NCBI GenBank assembly: GCA_013416795.1
Contig: RQSC01000027.1
Location: 593,936-657,935, forward strand
Source of the DNA: Prasinococcaceae sp. CCMP 1430
Taxonomy: Eukaryota > Prasinodermophyta > Palmophyllophyceae > Prasinococcales > Prasinococcaceae
Direction: 5' to 3'
DNA length: 64,000 nucleotides
Position numbers and translations under genes: made by a program. The stretch's first letter is position 1. Every line of letters starts with the position of its first letter. Positions 24,568 to 35,419 of the stretch are shown here, piece by piece. A model generated the notes under the pieces. It was not told where the DNA came from. It made no database searches and saw only the letters and a list, made by a program, of their open reading frames with translations.

Positions 24568-25286
24568 GGTTGGAGGTGGGGGGAGGGCACTGAGAGTGCA
24601 CGGTGTGCCACCCTACCCCCCCCGCCACCCCCCACCCATCCAACGCCCGCGCAGCGGCCCCGCGCCCCTCATGTACTGTATGCGCTACGGTACCCACCGC
24701 GCCCCTCGTGCACCCCCGCGCCTTCGTCGGAGTCGGAGGTCAAAACGCATGCGCGCGTTCCCCGGCCCGCCGCCCGCGCGCGCCCCCTCGCGGCCACCGN
24801 TTCCCCCCCTCTTCCCCCCTCCCCCGGGGCGCACGCGTGGCCGCGCGCACTCGCGCGCACGCCCGTGCGCCGCCGCGGTCGGTCGGGGGGGTTGCGGCGC
24901 CGCTGCAGCGCGCGCGCGCTCGGGGAGCGCAGAGCCGCGATACCAGTTCTTTTTCTTCTCCAAAATTTCATCACCGACTGACTGCCTGACAGTTGCTGCA
25001 GCTCTGTTTCGCCTTGGAATGATTGAAAATCCGCGTTTCAAGCGCCGCCATTTTCCTCGGGAACGAGGGGGAGCGACCGACCCGATGATCCACTTTTGAA
25101 ACCTCTTCGTTGACATTTTTTTTTTTCGGTGGGGGCTGGCGCCCCCCTAGCCAGGGCGGGCACGGGCGCGGGCGGGTGTTTGCGCGCGACGCGAGGGCGC
25201 GCGGCAGCGCGCGTGCTGCACACAGGCGCCGCCCGGCGCGGCGCAGCCCCGAGGGACGGGGGTGTCGCTGCGGGGAGCGGGACGCG
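24568..25286. promoter_or_regulatory. Divergent upstream region, beta-tubulin / COG2
   Basis: 719 bp. It contains GTACTGTA at 24673-24680 about 105 bp from the tubulin ATG, an undetermined base at 24800, an AT-rich core (24945-25130), and the element at 25084-25108 shared with 20454-20476. The word GGAACGAGGGGGAGCG at 25060-25075 also occurs at 23854-23869, between the two tubulin exon copies. Confidence 0.45.
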
Positions 25287-27440
25287 ATGGCGCCCGCGGC
25301 GGCGCCGGCAGGAGGTCACGCCACGGGCGTGGCACGACCCGTGTGGTTCGACGCGGCGCGCTTCAGCGAAGGCGACTTTGAGCCCGACTCGTACATCGCG
25401 GAGCTGCGGCGCTTCGTGCCCGCGGACGACCTGCGCACGCAGCTCGACGCACACGCCGCAGAGCTGCGCGCGCAGCTCTCGGAGCTGATCAACCGCGACT
25501 ACGAGGGCTTCGTGGGGCTGAGCGCCAACCTCGTTGACGTCGATGCCGCCGCCGCGCGCATGCGCGCCCCTATCGAGGACCTGCGCGCCCGGCTGGACGA
25601 CGCAGCGGGCGCTGTGAGCGGCGCGCAGCAGAAGCTTGAGGGTGCACTCCACAAAAGGGCCGAGGCCGCCGAGGCGAGAGACACGCTCGAGCTGTTGCTC
25701 GACACCTCGAATGTTCTGTCCAAGGTTGAGAAGCTACTCGAGGAGGTCGCGCGCACGTCCTCTTCGGGCGGCGAGCAGACAGGAGCGGCGGACTACGCGG
25801 CGCTGCTCGAGCGCGTCGCGAGCGAGGTGAACAGGCTGCAGTACTGCGCGGCGCGCGGAGCGGAGCTGCCGTTCGTCCAGGGGCTACGATCGCGGATCGA
25901 GGCGGTTGACACGCAGCTCGGGGAAATGCTGGCGCGAAGTCTGGAGGAGGGCCTCGGCCGACGCGACGCGGCCGTGCTCACGCGCTGCTTGCACGCATAC
26001 GCGGCGGTAGGCAAAGCTGCCGAGGCTGAGAGCGCCGTGCGGAGGAAGCTCGTGGCGCCACTGGTGGCGCGGTGCGTGCCAGAGGGTGGCAAGGACGACA
26101 TCCGCGACCTAGATGGCGTGCTGTCGGCGGTCATCGACGCAGTGCGCAGCGAGCTGGCGTTCGTTCTCGATATCGTGGCCAAACAGGAAGCGATGTCCAC
26201 CGCCTTCTGCTTCCCGGCGGGCGCCGTCCTCACCGAGGTGACCGCCGCACTGGCAGAGCGGAGGCCCGCGGCGTTCTCGTCGGGCGTGCCCTCGCATTTC
26301 CTAGAGAACTACCATGCCGGTCTCTCGTTTCTTGACAGCCTCGAGTCGCTGGCAGGGCGGCCTGGCTCGCCCGCCGCGATCGCGTTCCGCTCGCACGAGG
26401 CCGTGGGCGCGTTCACCTCCCGTTGGAATCTGAGCGTGTACTTCACGCTGCGTTTCAAGGAGATCGCCGAGGTGTTGGACTCGGCACTGGCCCCAGCCCA
26501 CGCGGGCAGCACGGCGGCGGTCGGCGCTAGCAGCCACGGCTTCTCCCTGAAGCCCACGGCGGCGTGCTGGGATGCCATCCAACGGTGCTGGGCGGATGAC
26601 GTGTACGTGCCGGGGCTGGCGGACCGCTTTCTAAAGCTGTCGCTGCAGCTGCTCGCTCGGTACCACACGTGGCTGCGGGCTGGCGTGCGTGCGAAGCGCG
26701 CCGATGTGCAGGCGGGCGACGACGCGGGTGCTGTGGACGCGCAGGGAGGTCATTGGGCGTTGGCGCTGTCGTCTGCGGAAGGCCTTCTTGTGGTGCATCA
26801 CGACGCGGCCATGCTGGCCTCACGCGCGCGTCGCGAGTTTGCAGCCACCCTGCGGGCGCGGCTGGCCCACGCCCCTGAGGCAACGACGGCCGAGGTCGCT
26901 GCTGCTGTGGCTGAGGGCGCCGACGAGATCGCGGCGCAGCTGAATGATCTGGTGAATGTCGCGGTCGCCATGGTGGTCACGCGGTGCGCTGAGGCTCTCA
27001 AGCAATTGCGCGGCATCGCAACTACGTACCGCATGACCAACAAGCCCATGCCCACGCGCCCATCGGCGTACGTTCCGACCGTGCTGAAGCCGCTCGTCGA
27101 TGTCGTAGACGGTGGCAAGCGCGCGTTCCTATCGGAGGAGGCTCGGTCGCGGCTTGTGGAAGGTGTGGTGGGCGAGGTCACCCGGCGCTACGAGGTGCTG
27201 ACTCGTGAGCTCGTCAAGACGGTGTGCAAGGCTGAGAGCTCGCTTCAGCGCCTACGTAAGGTGCAGCCGGCGGAAGGCGCGGCGAGCGGGCCGTCTGACA
27301 CCGAAAAGATCTGCACGCAGCTTGCTCTCGATGTGAACGAGTACGGGAGACAGCTGGCGAAGCTCGGCGTTCAGGCGGCTGAGCTGCCTGCTTATGCAGC
27401 GCTCCTCGCGGCCACCGAGAATGAGGCCGCCGCCGCGTAA
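25287..27440 (+). CDS. COG2: Conserved oligomeric Golgi complex subunit 2
   Basis: A single uninterrupted exon of 717 residues, close to the size of COG2 in other eukaryotes. The N-terminal COG2 signature is clear: WFDAARFSEGDFEPDSYI, then helices ending LINRDYEGFVGLSANLVDVD with the typical basic/acidic coiled-coil continuation (to about residue 130). The rest is helical, rich in Ala/Leu/Glu, as in CATCHR-type tethers. COG2 belongs to lobe A of the COG tether, which captures retrograde vesicles at the Golgi. The start ATG at 25287 is followed by a short Ala/Pro leader and then the conserved domain. A longer frame to 25110 exists but is low-complexity. It is convergent with the alpha-kinase gene (180 bp between stops). 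Confidence 0.88.
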   Translation: MAPAAAPAGGHATGVARPVWFDAARFSEGDFEPDSYIAELRRFVPADDLRTQLDAHAAELRAQLSELINRDYEGFVGLSANLVDVDAAAARMRAPIEDLRARLDDAAGAVSGAQQKLEGALHKRAEAAEARDTLELLLDTSNVLSKVEKLLEEVARTSSSGGEQTGAADYAALLERVASEVNRLQYCAARGAELPFVQGLRSRIEAVDTQLGEMLARSLEEGLGRRDAAVLTRCLHAYAAVGKAAEAESAVRRKLVAPLVARCVPEGGKDDIRDLDGVLSAVIDAVRSELAFVLDIVAKQEAMSTAFCFPAGAVLTEVTAALAERRPAAFSSGVPSHFLENYHAGLSFLDSLESLAGRPGSPAAIAFRSHEAVGAFTSRWNLSVYFTLRFKEIAEVLDSALAPAHAGSTAAVGASSHGFSLKPTAACWDAIQRCWADDVYVPGLADRFLKLSLQLLARYHTWLRAGVRAKRADVQAGDDAGAVDAQGGHWALALSSAEGLLVVHHDAAMLASRARREFAATLRARLAHAPEATTAEVAAAVAEGADEIAAQLNDLVNVAVAMVVTRCAEALKQLRGIATTYRMTNKPMPTRPSAYVPTVLKPLVDVVDGGKRAFLSEEARSRLVEGVVGEVTRRYEVLTRELVKTVCKAESSLQRLRKVQPAEGAASGPSDTEKICTQLALDVNEYGRQLAKLGVQAAELPAYAALLAATENEAAAA

Positions 27441-27620
27441 TGTACATAATGAACAATACTCTGACAAAGGTAGGGTGCGCAAGTGGAGGGGTTAGTACCT
27501 CGGGCGCACGGTCAACCGCATGAATTGATCGAGCGTGTCCTGATAGCGCGCGGTCGTCCTATTCCAGCCCGCGTGGAGATACGTGGCGCGGCGGGTCGTG
27601 TCAGCGCTACGCGTGCACTT

Positions 27621-28514
27621 TCACGCTCGAAATAGCCTGGCGGGCGCTGGCATCACACACCAGTCGTTGTCCTCACGTGCAGTCTGCACCTCGACCTCCT
27701 GCAGCCGTTTCGCCATCTCCTCGTCTGTCTCTTCCTTGGCCCTGGGCAGCTGCAGCGCCTCGCAGAGCAAATTGTACGAAAAACTAGCCAGAAAGCGTTC
27801 CATGCCCTGCCGCCCGTTGTTCCCTGCGCCGAACCCATTGCCGTCCCAGCTGTGAACCTGCGGGTCGGTGTATGCGCCGCCTGGCACGCCCTGGATGTCA
27901 CATACCATCAGTAGATTGTTCGAGCGCACGTAGCTGAAGTAGCTGAAGGCCTGCGCAACCTCGTCCTCCCCATCCTCCCCGAGGCGATCTCTGTGGCCGT
28001 CATTGTCGCTGTGTTTCTTGTAGCTTCCCACGAGCATGGGCTCGACCGTGCCAAATACTCGGCCTGGCCGCTCGATGAGGTAGACGACGCTGACAGGCAC
28101 GAATGCCACCGCAACGCCGGCTGCGACACCGCCTGCCCTCGCAGCCTCGCGGTTGAATGACTGGGCGTACGTGTCAGCCACCGCCGAGCACATCGATTCA
28201 AGGAAGTATTCCTTCGGATCGCAGACGGCATTGCCGCCACGCAGCAGCGCCGGCACGTCGTCGTGGAAGAGCTTGAGGACAGCCTTCGTGGCGCCACCTT
28301 CAGAATCGATATCGTCGCACGGGAAGCACGAGCGCATGCCACCGCGCGCAAACACCTCGGGTCGCACGCGCACTCTCCCCGACTCCTCCTCCCATCGCTC
28401 TTCGCTGGCGATGTACGTGTACTTGATGACCTGTTCGGAGCGTGGAGGGGTGGAAGGCCCCGCCGATGCTGCTGGCTGCGCCGGCGAAGAGGGCGCAGCC
28501 GCCTCAGACGCCAT
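27621..28514 (-). CDS. Alpha-kinase (MHCK/eEF2K-type) domain protein
   Basis: A single minus-strand exon of 297 residues, essentially only the kinase domain after a ~50-residue Ala/Pro/Ser leader. Alpha-kinase features are GGMRSCF near the start, AVLKLF with the ATP-contacting Lys, YFLESMCSAVADTYAQSFN, FGTVEPMLVGSYKKHSDN, AFSYFSYVRS, LLMVCDIQGVPG, TDPQVHS and FGAGNNGRQGMERFL. These kinases phosphorylate Ser/Thr in helical segments (myosin heavy chain, eEF2). In known members the last block has a Zn site of the type F-x-x-H-x-C-N-x-x-C. Here it reads FLASFSYNLLCEAL, so the His and first Cys are replaced while the final Cys remains. The substrate cannot be predicted. It is head-to-head with the Sec7 gene. 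Confidence 0.88.
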   Translation of the reverse strand: MASEAAAPSSPAQPAASAGPSTPPRSEQVIKYTYIASEERWEEESGRVRVRPEVFARGGMRSCFPCDDIDSEGGATKAVLKLFHDDVPALLRGGNAVCDPKEYFLESMCSAVADTYAQSFNREAARAGGVAAGVAVAFVPVSVVYLIERPGRVFGTVEPMLVGSYKKHSDNDGHRDRLGEDGEDEVAQAFSYFSYVRSNNLLMVCDIQGVPGGAYTDPQVHSWDGNGFGAGNNGRQGMERFLASFSYNLLCEALQLPRAKEETDEEMAKRLQEVEVQTAREDNDWCVMPAPARLFRA

Positions 28515-29311
28515 GGCGCCCCCGACACGTCTGCGCCGCACGTGGCTGCGGCCGGGCGCCGCGCGGCCGGCGGCGCGGCCGCTGAGCGCGGAGCGCAGGA
28601 GTTGGTCGATTCGATTGGCAACCTTGGCGCACCTCTGACGCAGGGGGGGCCAGGCGCGAGGAGTGAGGGGGAGAGGGGCGGCGCCCTCCTCCGCGCCGCC
28701 CGGCGCGCTCGCTGTGGCGCCCCTCCTGGTGTGCGCCGCCCGCCGCGCTGCCCGCGCATTTTGCTCGCGCGCTTTTTCTCGCGCCGCCGCTTTTTTTTTT
28801 CTCCAACCAATGACAGCAGACACGGGAGCCAGACGCTGGGGGGGGTGTTGACACCCGGGGCGGGCGCGGCCGCTACGGCCGCATCAGCGCACGTGACGGC
28901 CTTGGCGGGCGCGTCGAGGGCGGACGTGGACGATGCCGGGGGGGAGGGGGGCTGGAGGCTGGCCGCGCTGCGCGCGCCGGGCCAGGCAGGAGGCGCAGCG
29001 CGCGCAGGCGCGGCGGGGGTGGCGCACATAAGTATTGCAGTCATCTCTGCTCAGCCGGCGCCCGTCAGAAATTGCTGGCGCTGCCGTGCCACAGCACACG
29101 CGCGGGGCGCGCCTCGGAGGGGTAAGAGCAAAGCTCTGCCACAGGCGCGCGAGCGAGCGCGTCACGGCCTCGCTCCGCCGCGCGGCCGGGCCGCGCGCAG
29201 GGCCGGGGCACCATACGCTCGCGGTTCGCCCGGCGCGCGACTTCGGGGCGGCGTCCGCGGCGATCGCTCGCGGGTGCGTTCACCGGAGTCGCGGCAGATT
29301 CAGCGAGCGCA
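28515..29311. promoter_or_regulatory. Divergent upstream region, alpha-kinase / Sec7 ARF-GEF
   Basis: A 797-bp head-to-head spacer. It is GC-rich with a poly-T/pyrimidine tract (28790-28805). No defined site is identified. Open frames across it have unnatural Arg/Ala composition. Confidence 0.4.
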
Positions 29312-32300
29312 ATGGCAGGGGCTGAGAAGGAAGCCGCAGGGAGCATCAGTGACAACGAGAGGTCCGGCGGCGCCAACCGCACCTCTGGACCTGAGGTTGG
29401 CGCAAGTGACGAAGAGGGGGCCGGCAAGGACATTGCGCGCCGCGCGATCGAAGCAGTCCTTGCAGATGTCGTAGACAGCGTGGTAGAAGACGCACGTGCG
29501 GATGACAGTGGACCTAGGGACCAGGGGCAAGCGTCTACCGACAGGGCCGAAGCAGGCCATGTGGAGGACAGGCACGATTCCTCCTCTGGTGATGCTGGCC
29601 CACAGGCACAGGACGAGGGAGAGAAGCAAGAGGCGCAACAAGAGCAAGCTGATGACGCTGATCTTTGCACAAGCAACAGTGTCGAGAGCGAGTCTGAGCC
29701 TGCCGCCGCGGGGGTAGCTGATTCTATCGGCCCTGCGTTGTCCATGCCTAGCGAGGAGTTCTCGGGGGACAATGCTCACACACGCGAGGTTGATTCGCCA
29801 TCCTCTGTCGACGCTTACGCGCCGTCTGGCCACAACAACCACCACGGAGCAATAGTAGGGCCGGCACATCAACGCGCTCTGGCCGGGGCGGCACAGCTGC
29901 TGTTAAGGTCCCTTCGCCTGATAGCCGCCGCGCCGCGCCGATGGAACCGTACGCTCGTGGCGGCGGCGGAGACTGCGCTCGAACGATCAACCAACCTTGG
30001 CGAGAGCGACGAGTTGGTGACGCTGCTAACGGACGACGACTTTCTCAACGACGCCCTGCACGCGCTGTCGCTCGCCTGCGCAGGTCGGAACCTCAAGCTG
30101 GCAATGGCGGCACTTGAAGGCCTCCAGCGAATGCTCTTACTAGGGGTGCTCGACAGCGACGTGCTCGCTGGCGGCGAGCAGCTGCTGTCTGCGCTGAAGG
30201 CTGCTGAGGCAGCCGCGAAGAACAACGAGGGGACGACCCAGCTTGCTGTGCTAGCAACAATTGTGACGGCCGTCGCTTGCACGCGCACTGTGGCACACTC
30301 TAGTGTGTTGGAGCAGTGCGTGTCGATGAGTTTCGACCTTGCCGCGCACTCGAAGAGAGAGCCTACGCGCAGGGCTGGCCGCGCAGTACTCGATTTCGCA
30401 ATACGTGTTGCTGTCGGTCGCGCCGAAGGCGCGTCGGCCTTTGCGCCGCCTGCCGGGACAGCGGCAGGGATCGCCACGGCCATTGGCAGCAACGACGCAG
30501 CTGGCACGCTCGGGACGGCCGCGCAGCTCGTGACGCTAGCGCCGCTCATGGATGCGCGCAGCGGATCGCCACAGGACACACAGATATTCGTGACTCGCGC
30601 GCTTGAGGATGTCGCAGCTGTTCAACGCGAGGCTGAACGGGTGTGGCGTGAGGATCTCGCTGCTCGTGTGGCAACCCCGCCCCAGCCCGGCGTGGCCTCG
30701 ACGGAGCTTCCGTCGCCACAGCAATTGCCGCCGGGCGGTGGCGCCTTTGTTGCGGATGTGGTGTCGGTGATGAAGGCCCTGTGCACCACAAGCGCGCAGG
30801 CGCCAGACATCGACCAGGAGGCCAAGACAGTCTCGCTGGAGGGCCTGGTGCAGATCTTGAGGCTTGCCTCGCCGCTGCTCTGCAGCGATCTGGCGTTCGT
30901 CGAAGCAGTGCGCCAGCACCTGTGCTCGACATTGCTAGCCAACTGCGCCTCACGACACGCGCGCGTCTATGAGTTGGCTGCGCAAGTGCTCCAGGAGCTC
31001 TTCATCAACATGCGCTCGGAGCTGAAGAAGGAGTGTGGCGTCTTCTACCCTACCATTTTCCTGCGTCCTCTGGAGGCAGTCTCTTCTGCAAAGACGACTG
31101 CCGTTCCGGACTCGCACGCATTGGTAGCCCTCGAGTCGGTCATGCACATCATGCGCGATCCGCAGGCTCTGGTTGATCTGTACGCGAACTTCGATTGCGA
31201 CGTGGGCCAGCCGGACTTGTTTGCAGACAGCATAAACGCCATTGCAAGCATGACCAGGGCGCTGCACTCACCGTCAAGCAGGGACCTGCGCGACCCTGCC
31301 AAGGCCATGCGTATCTCGTCGGCGTGTCATGTTGCACACGAGTGTCTGGTCGACACGATCAAGGCCATCTCCGAGGCACGCTCGCGCGCACAGGCGCACA
31401 CCCACGCACGAGCGCGCGCACACGCGTTCGCAAACACGCGCGCACACGTGTACACACGCGCTGACGCGCGCCCCACGCACACGCACCCGCACGCGCGCGC
31501 GCGCGAACACTAGTGGACGCGCATGTTCCATGCTGATACCGAGGCCAGCGGACAGCGGGCCGCGGAGTCTTCTCCCTCTCAGACGCCAAGCGAAGCCTCT
31601 GACACTCCCGACAGCACAGGTGGAGGAGTGTCGCGTCGTAGCTCGCTAATCGATCCGGCGAGCAAGATTGGCGTAGACCGCGGGGTGCAGCTCTTCAACG
31701 AGAAGCCCAGCAAAGGCATCCGATTGCTGATTGATGGGGGCTTGATCGAAGATGACCCCGAGGCGGTAGCCTCGCTGCTTCGGGTCGCGAACGGGCTGGA
31801 TCCGCGTGCCATTGGTGAGTACCTTGGTGACCGCGCTCCTTTCAACGTCGAGGTCCTCGACGCTTTCGTGGCATCTGTGGACTTTGCGGCAATGCCCTTT
31901 AGCGCGGCGCTCAGGCACTTTCTTTCTCTGTTTCGCTTACCGGGCGAGGCACAGAAGATTGACCGCATCATGGAGCGATTCGCAGCCCACTTCGTGGAGG
32001 ACAATCCCGACGGCGTGCTTCAGAACGCGGATACGGCGTACGTTCTGGCATACTCCGCCATCATGCTGCACACAGACGCTCACAACCCGTCGGTCACCAA
32101 GAAAATGACCCAAGAGGCGTTTGTGTTAAACAATCGTGGCATAGACGACGGCGAAGACCTACCAAGGGACTTCTTGCTCGAGCAGTACGACGACATTGTG
32201 TCGAACGAAATCAGCCTCCATGAGGATCCGCCCGAGGGAACGAGCACCGGCGCTCATAGCGTCGGCAGTCTCGGTGGACTCGGCGTTATCTTCTCTGTGC

Positions 32301-35300
32301 TCAACGCGCAGCGCATGCGAACACTCGCCCTCGACGAGGAGGAGGCGCGCGCTAGGGAGCGTGCCAGCATGGCGCTCGTGCGTCGCGCCGCAGACACGGC
32401 TTCCGAGTTCGCTGCCGCGAGAGGGCGGACGCTGGCCGAGCCGATGATGCTCGTGGCGTGGCCCGCATTCCTGGCCGCTTTCAGTGTTGCACTCGAGGGG
32501 ACGGCAGACGACGATGTCTCGGCAGATTATGCACTGGAAGGTCTGGCGGAGTGCATTCACGTCGCGTGCGCGCTCGGCATGGACAAGGAGCGCGACCTTT
32601 TCGTGAGTGGCCTGGCAAAATTCACCCTCCTCGTCAACCAGGCAGAAATGCGCTCTAAGAATGTTCGCGCAATCCACGCGCTCATGCGCGTCGCCGTCGA
32701 CAACGGCGACATGCTCGGATCGAGTTGGAGCAGCGTTCTCACGTGCGCCTCCCGTCTCGATCACCTGCGCACAATACACGACATCGAGATCAAGATCGCT
32801 GAGCCAGACCCGCAGCACCACACAATGCACGCAGTAGGCGGCTCACAGCTCTCGCACGTCAACGTGACGCAGAAGCAAGCGCATGCGGCCATTGGTTGGG
32901 TGCTGGGAGAGGTGGACCAGGCGCTGGTCGACAGGGTCTTCACACTGTCAAAGCAGCTCAGCGCATCCGCCATCGTTAGCTTCGTCGACTGCCTCAGTCG
33001 CGTTAGCACTGACGAGCTCATGTCTTCCACGGAGCCTCGACTTTTCTCTCTTCGCAAGATCGTCGAGGTGGCCGACCACAACATCGAGCGTATCCGCCTG
33101 ACCTGGACCCGCCTGTGGCGAATCCTGTCGGCGCATTTCGAGAAGGCATGCTGCCACGCCGTCATGGACGTCGCGCTCTTTGCGGTGGACTCGCTCAGGC
33201 AGCTCGCTTCGAAGTTCCTTGAACAGGACTCTCTTGGCGGAAGCGACGCGTTCCAGAGAGATTTCCTCTCCCCGTTCGTAAATGTGTTCGAGCGCAGCCG
33301 CACCAAGGAGGTGCGCGAGCTCGTGATTCGTTGCTGTAGCCAGCTCGCCCTCGGGCACGTGGGCGAGCTGAGGGCTGGCTGGCGCAGCATGTTCGCCATC
33401 TTCGAGGCGGCGGCCGTGGATTCGGAGAAATTCATCGTTTCGCTTGCGTTCCAGACCATCGAGAAGGTGGTGCGCGAGCATTTCGCCCGCATCTCAGATG
33501 CACACGCCTTCGGCTTCCTCGTCAGTTGCCTTGGTGCCTACGCCGCGCAGGACAAAGACCCGAATGTGTCCCTAAATGCAATCGCGTTTCTGCGCTACTG
33601 CGCCCTCGAGGTGGCCGAGGGGGGGGTACCGGACGACGACATGGGCGACCACTCGCGAGTGGAACAGCTGCGGCAGCCGTTGAGCCCACCGAGGCACAGA
33701 CAGCGCCACCGTCGCTCGGCGAGCCTGTCCAGCCCCGTCACCCCGGTGTCGAGCGGAGCGAGCACGCTGTCGTCGCGCGAGCTCGATGTGACACGCGATG
33801 AGAAGCTCTTCTGGTACCCCCTCCTTCGGACGCTGTCCGTCCTGACCCTCGACGAGCGCATGGAAGTCGCTCACGCCAGTAGCGAAGTGACAGGGGACAT
33901 CCTGGACTTCCACGGCTCCCAATTTTCGTTGCCATTCTGGATGCGTGCCATGCGCCGTGTTCTCATTCCAATGTGCTGCGGCATCGCCGACGCGAGCGAC
34001 TGGAAAGGGGCTGCAACTGTACGCGTGACCACCGACCTCGAGTGGATCAACACGATGTGCATGCACACGCTCGAGATTCTGGTGTCCGTCTTCGCCAAGA
34101 ACTACGAGGCGCTCCACGTTGCACTTCTGAGCGACGTCGCCGGCTTCCTAGGGGCCCTCGTTCGATACAAAGAGAGTCCTGCAGTCGAAACCGTGCCCGT
34201 CATGGCGCTGGGCGCGATGCTTAAGCTCGTGGAAGCATGCGCCGAGAAGATGGACAATGAGGGGTGGGCGACAATTTTCTACCACTTCACGGACACGCTG
34301 ACGTTGCTCAGCCCGAACTATCAGGACCTTATGAACGCATACGACCAGGCTGTGCACACCCCGCCCGAGATCCCGTCCGCCCCGAAGCAGCCAATCGTTG
34401 TGAGCGCAGGAGGCGGTGACACTCCCGCCAAGAGGAGCCTTACCGACGAGGCCGCTGCAGGAGAGCACATCGACGGCGACCATGAGGCCTCAGACTTGAA
34501 GGGGGAGGAATCGGAGGAGGACGGCGGCCCCGCCACGTCCTCGGCCGAGGACAGCGGAACATCCAAGTCATCGCAGCCCCTCATCTCGCCGGCCGCCTAC
34601 GCGCGCTTCATGGCCGCCGTGCGCGAGGCACGCCGCGTGGTAGCGGTGGCGATGATGGTCGTGAGCGCGACCACGCGGACATTGGAGCACGCACGCGAGC
34701 ACGGCGTGCCATTCAATGATATGAAGGGCGTCGTGGACGACGGCCTGGCCCGTGCTGCGACGCGTACGAGCGCCGCAATTGCGACGAAGCCTCGTCTCCG
34801 TGGAGTGCTCGCAGCGTCGCCGATAGAGGTGCCCCCGAGGCCACACCAGCGGGGGGTGAGTTCACTGCTGGAGAACGTGCTCAAGACGGAGGGCGACTGC
34901 GCATGTGCGGTCCTGGCCGTGCTCGAAAAGCTAGGCGCAGGGGACGGCAGCAGGCCGAGTGGCTCGTCCGTGACCGCCTGTGAGCGCCGGCTGTCTTCGC
35001 TGTGCGTGACATCGCTGGCGTACTTTGTCCGTGCGCTTCATGAGTACGAGGCCGCGAGCGTCGAAGACGACGGTGCCTTCGCGGTGGCCCCGGGCCTTAC
35101 AACTATGCAGTCATGGGCGCTCGAGTGCAGCGCGCGCGAGAGCGGCGCGTGCTGCGCGCTGCGCGCTGCCGCGCGCATGCGCGCGAGGACGCTCGGCAGG
35201 GCGATGCCTGACCTGTGGCCGTGCCTGGCGACGCTGGCGAGGGCCGGGAGCTCGCGGGTCTCCGAGCTTGTCTCGGCGCTCCTCGGGGAGCGGACGGCGC

Positions 35301-35353
35301 TCGCCGCTGGGGCGTCAGGAGAACCCCTGGCGATGCAGATCCTCGGGGAATGA
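29312..35353 (+). CDS. BIG-type Sec7 ARF guanine-nucleotide exchange factor
   Basis: Two exons, 29312-31375 and 31514-35353, read in the same frame and would give about 1967 residues. Exon 1 has an acidic leader, then the DCB-like helical region and the HUS box (LVDLYANFDCDVGQPDLF). Exon 2 starts with the Sec7 domain: motif 1 with the catalytic glutamate finger (FRLPGEAQKIDRIMERF) and motif 2 (AYVLAYSAIMLHTDAHNPSV). It continues through HDS-type helical repeats to the end. It activates ARF GTPases at the trans-Golgi/endosome. The YS and M positions in motif 2 are those of brefeldin-sensitive GEFs. The exons are separated only by a CA/CG-rich simple tract ending in an in-frame TAG; the best intron is GAG|GCACGC to CACTAG|TGG, a GC-AG intron of 138 bp that keeps frame. 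Confidence 0.9.
31376..31513 (+). other. Probable GC-AG intron made of CA/CG simple sequence
   Basis: 138 bp (46 codons) of alternating purine-pyrimidine, mostly (CACG)n and (CGCA)n, between the HUS and Sec7 parts of the ARF-GEF gene. It contains the only in-frame stop (31511-31513). Its donor would be GC, not GT. The alternating pattern could adopt Z-DNA. Confidence 0.6.
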
Positions 35354-35419
35354 GTGCGGCGAGGGCGTTGCGTGTCAGCCAGCTGGCAGCGTTTAACTAC
35401 CCCGCTTTTGGTATCATGA

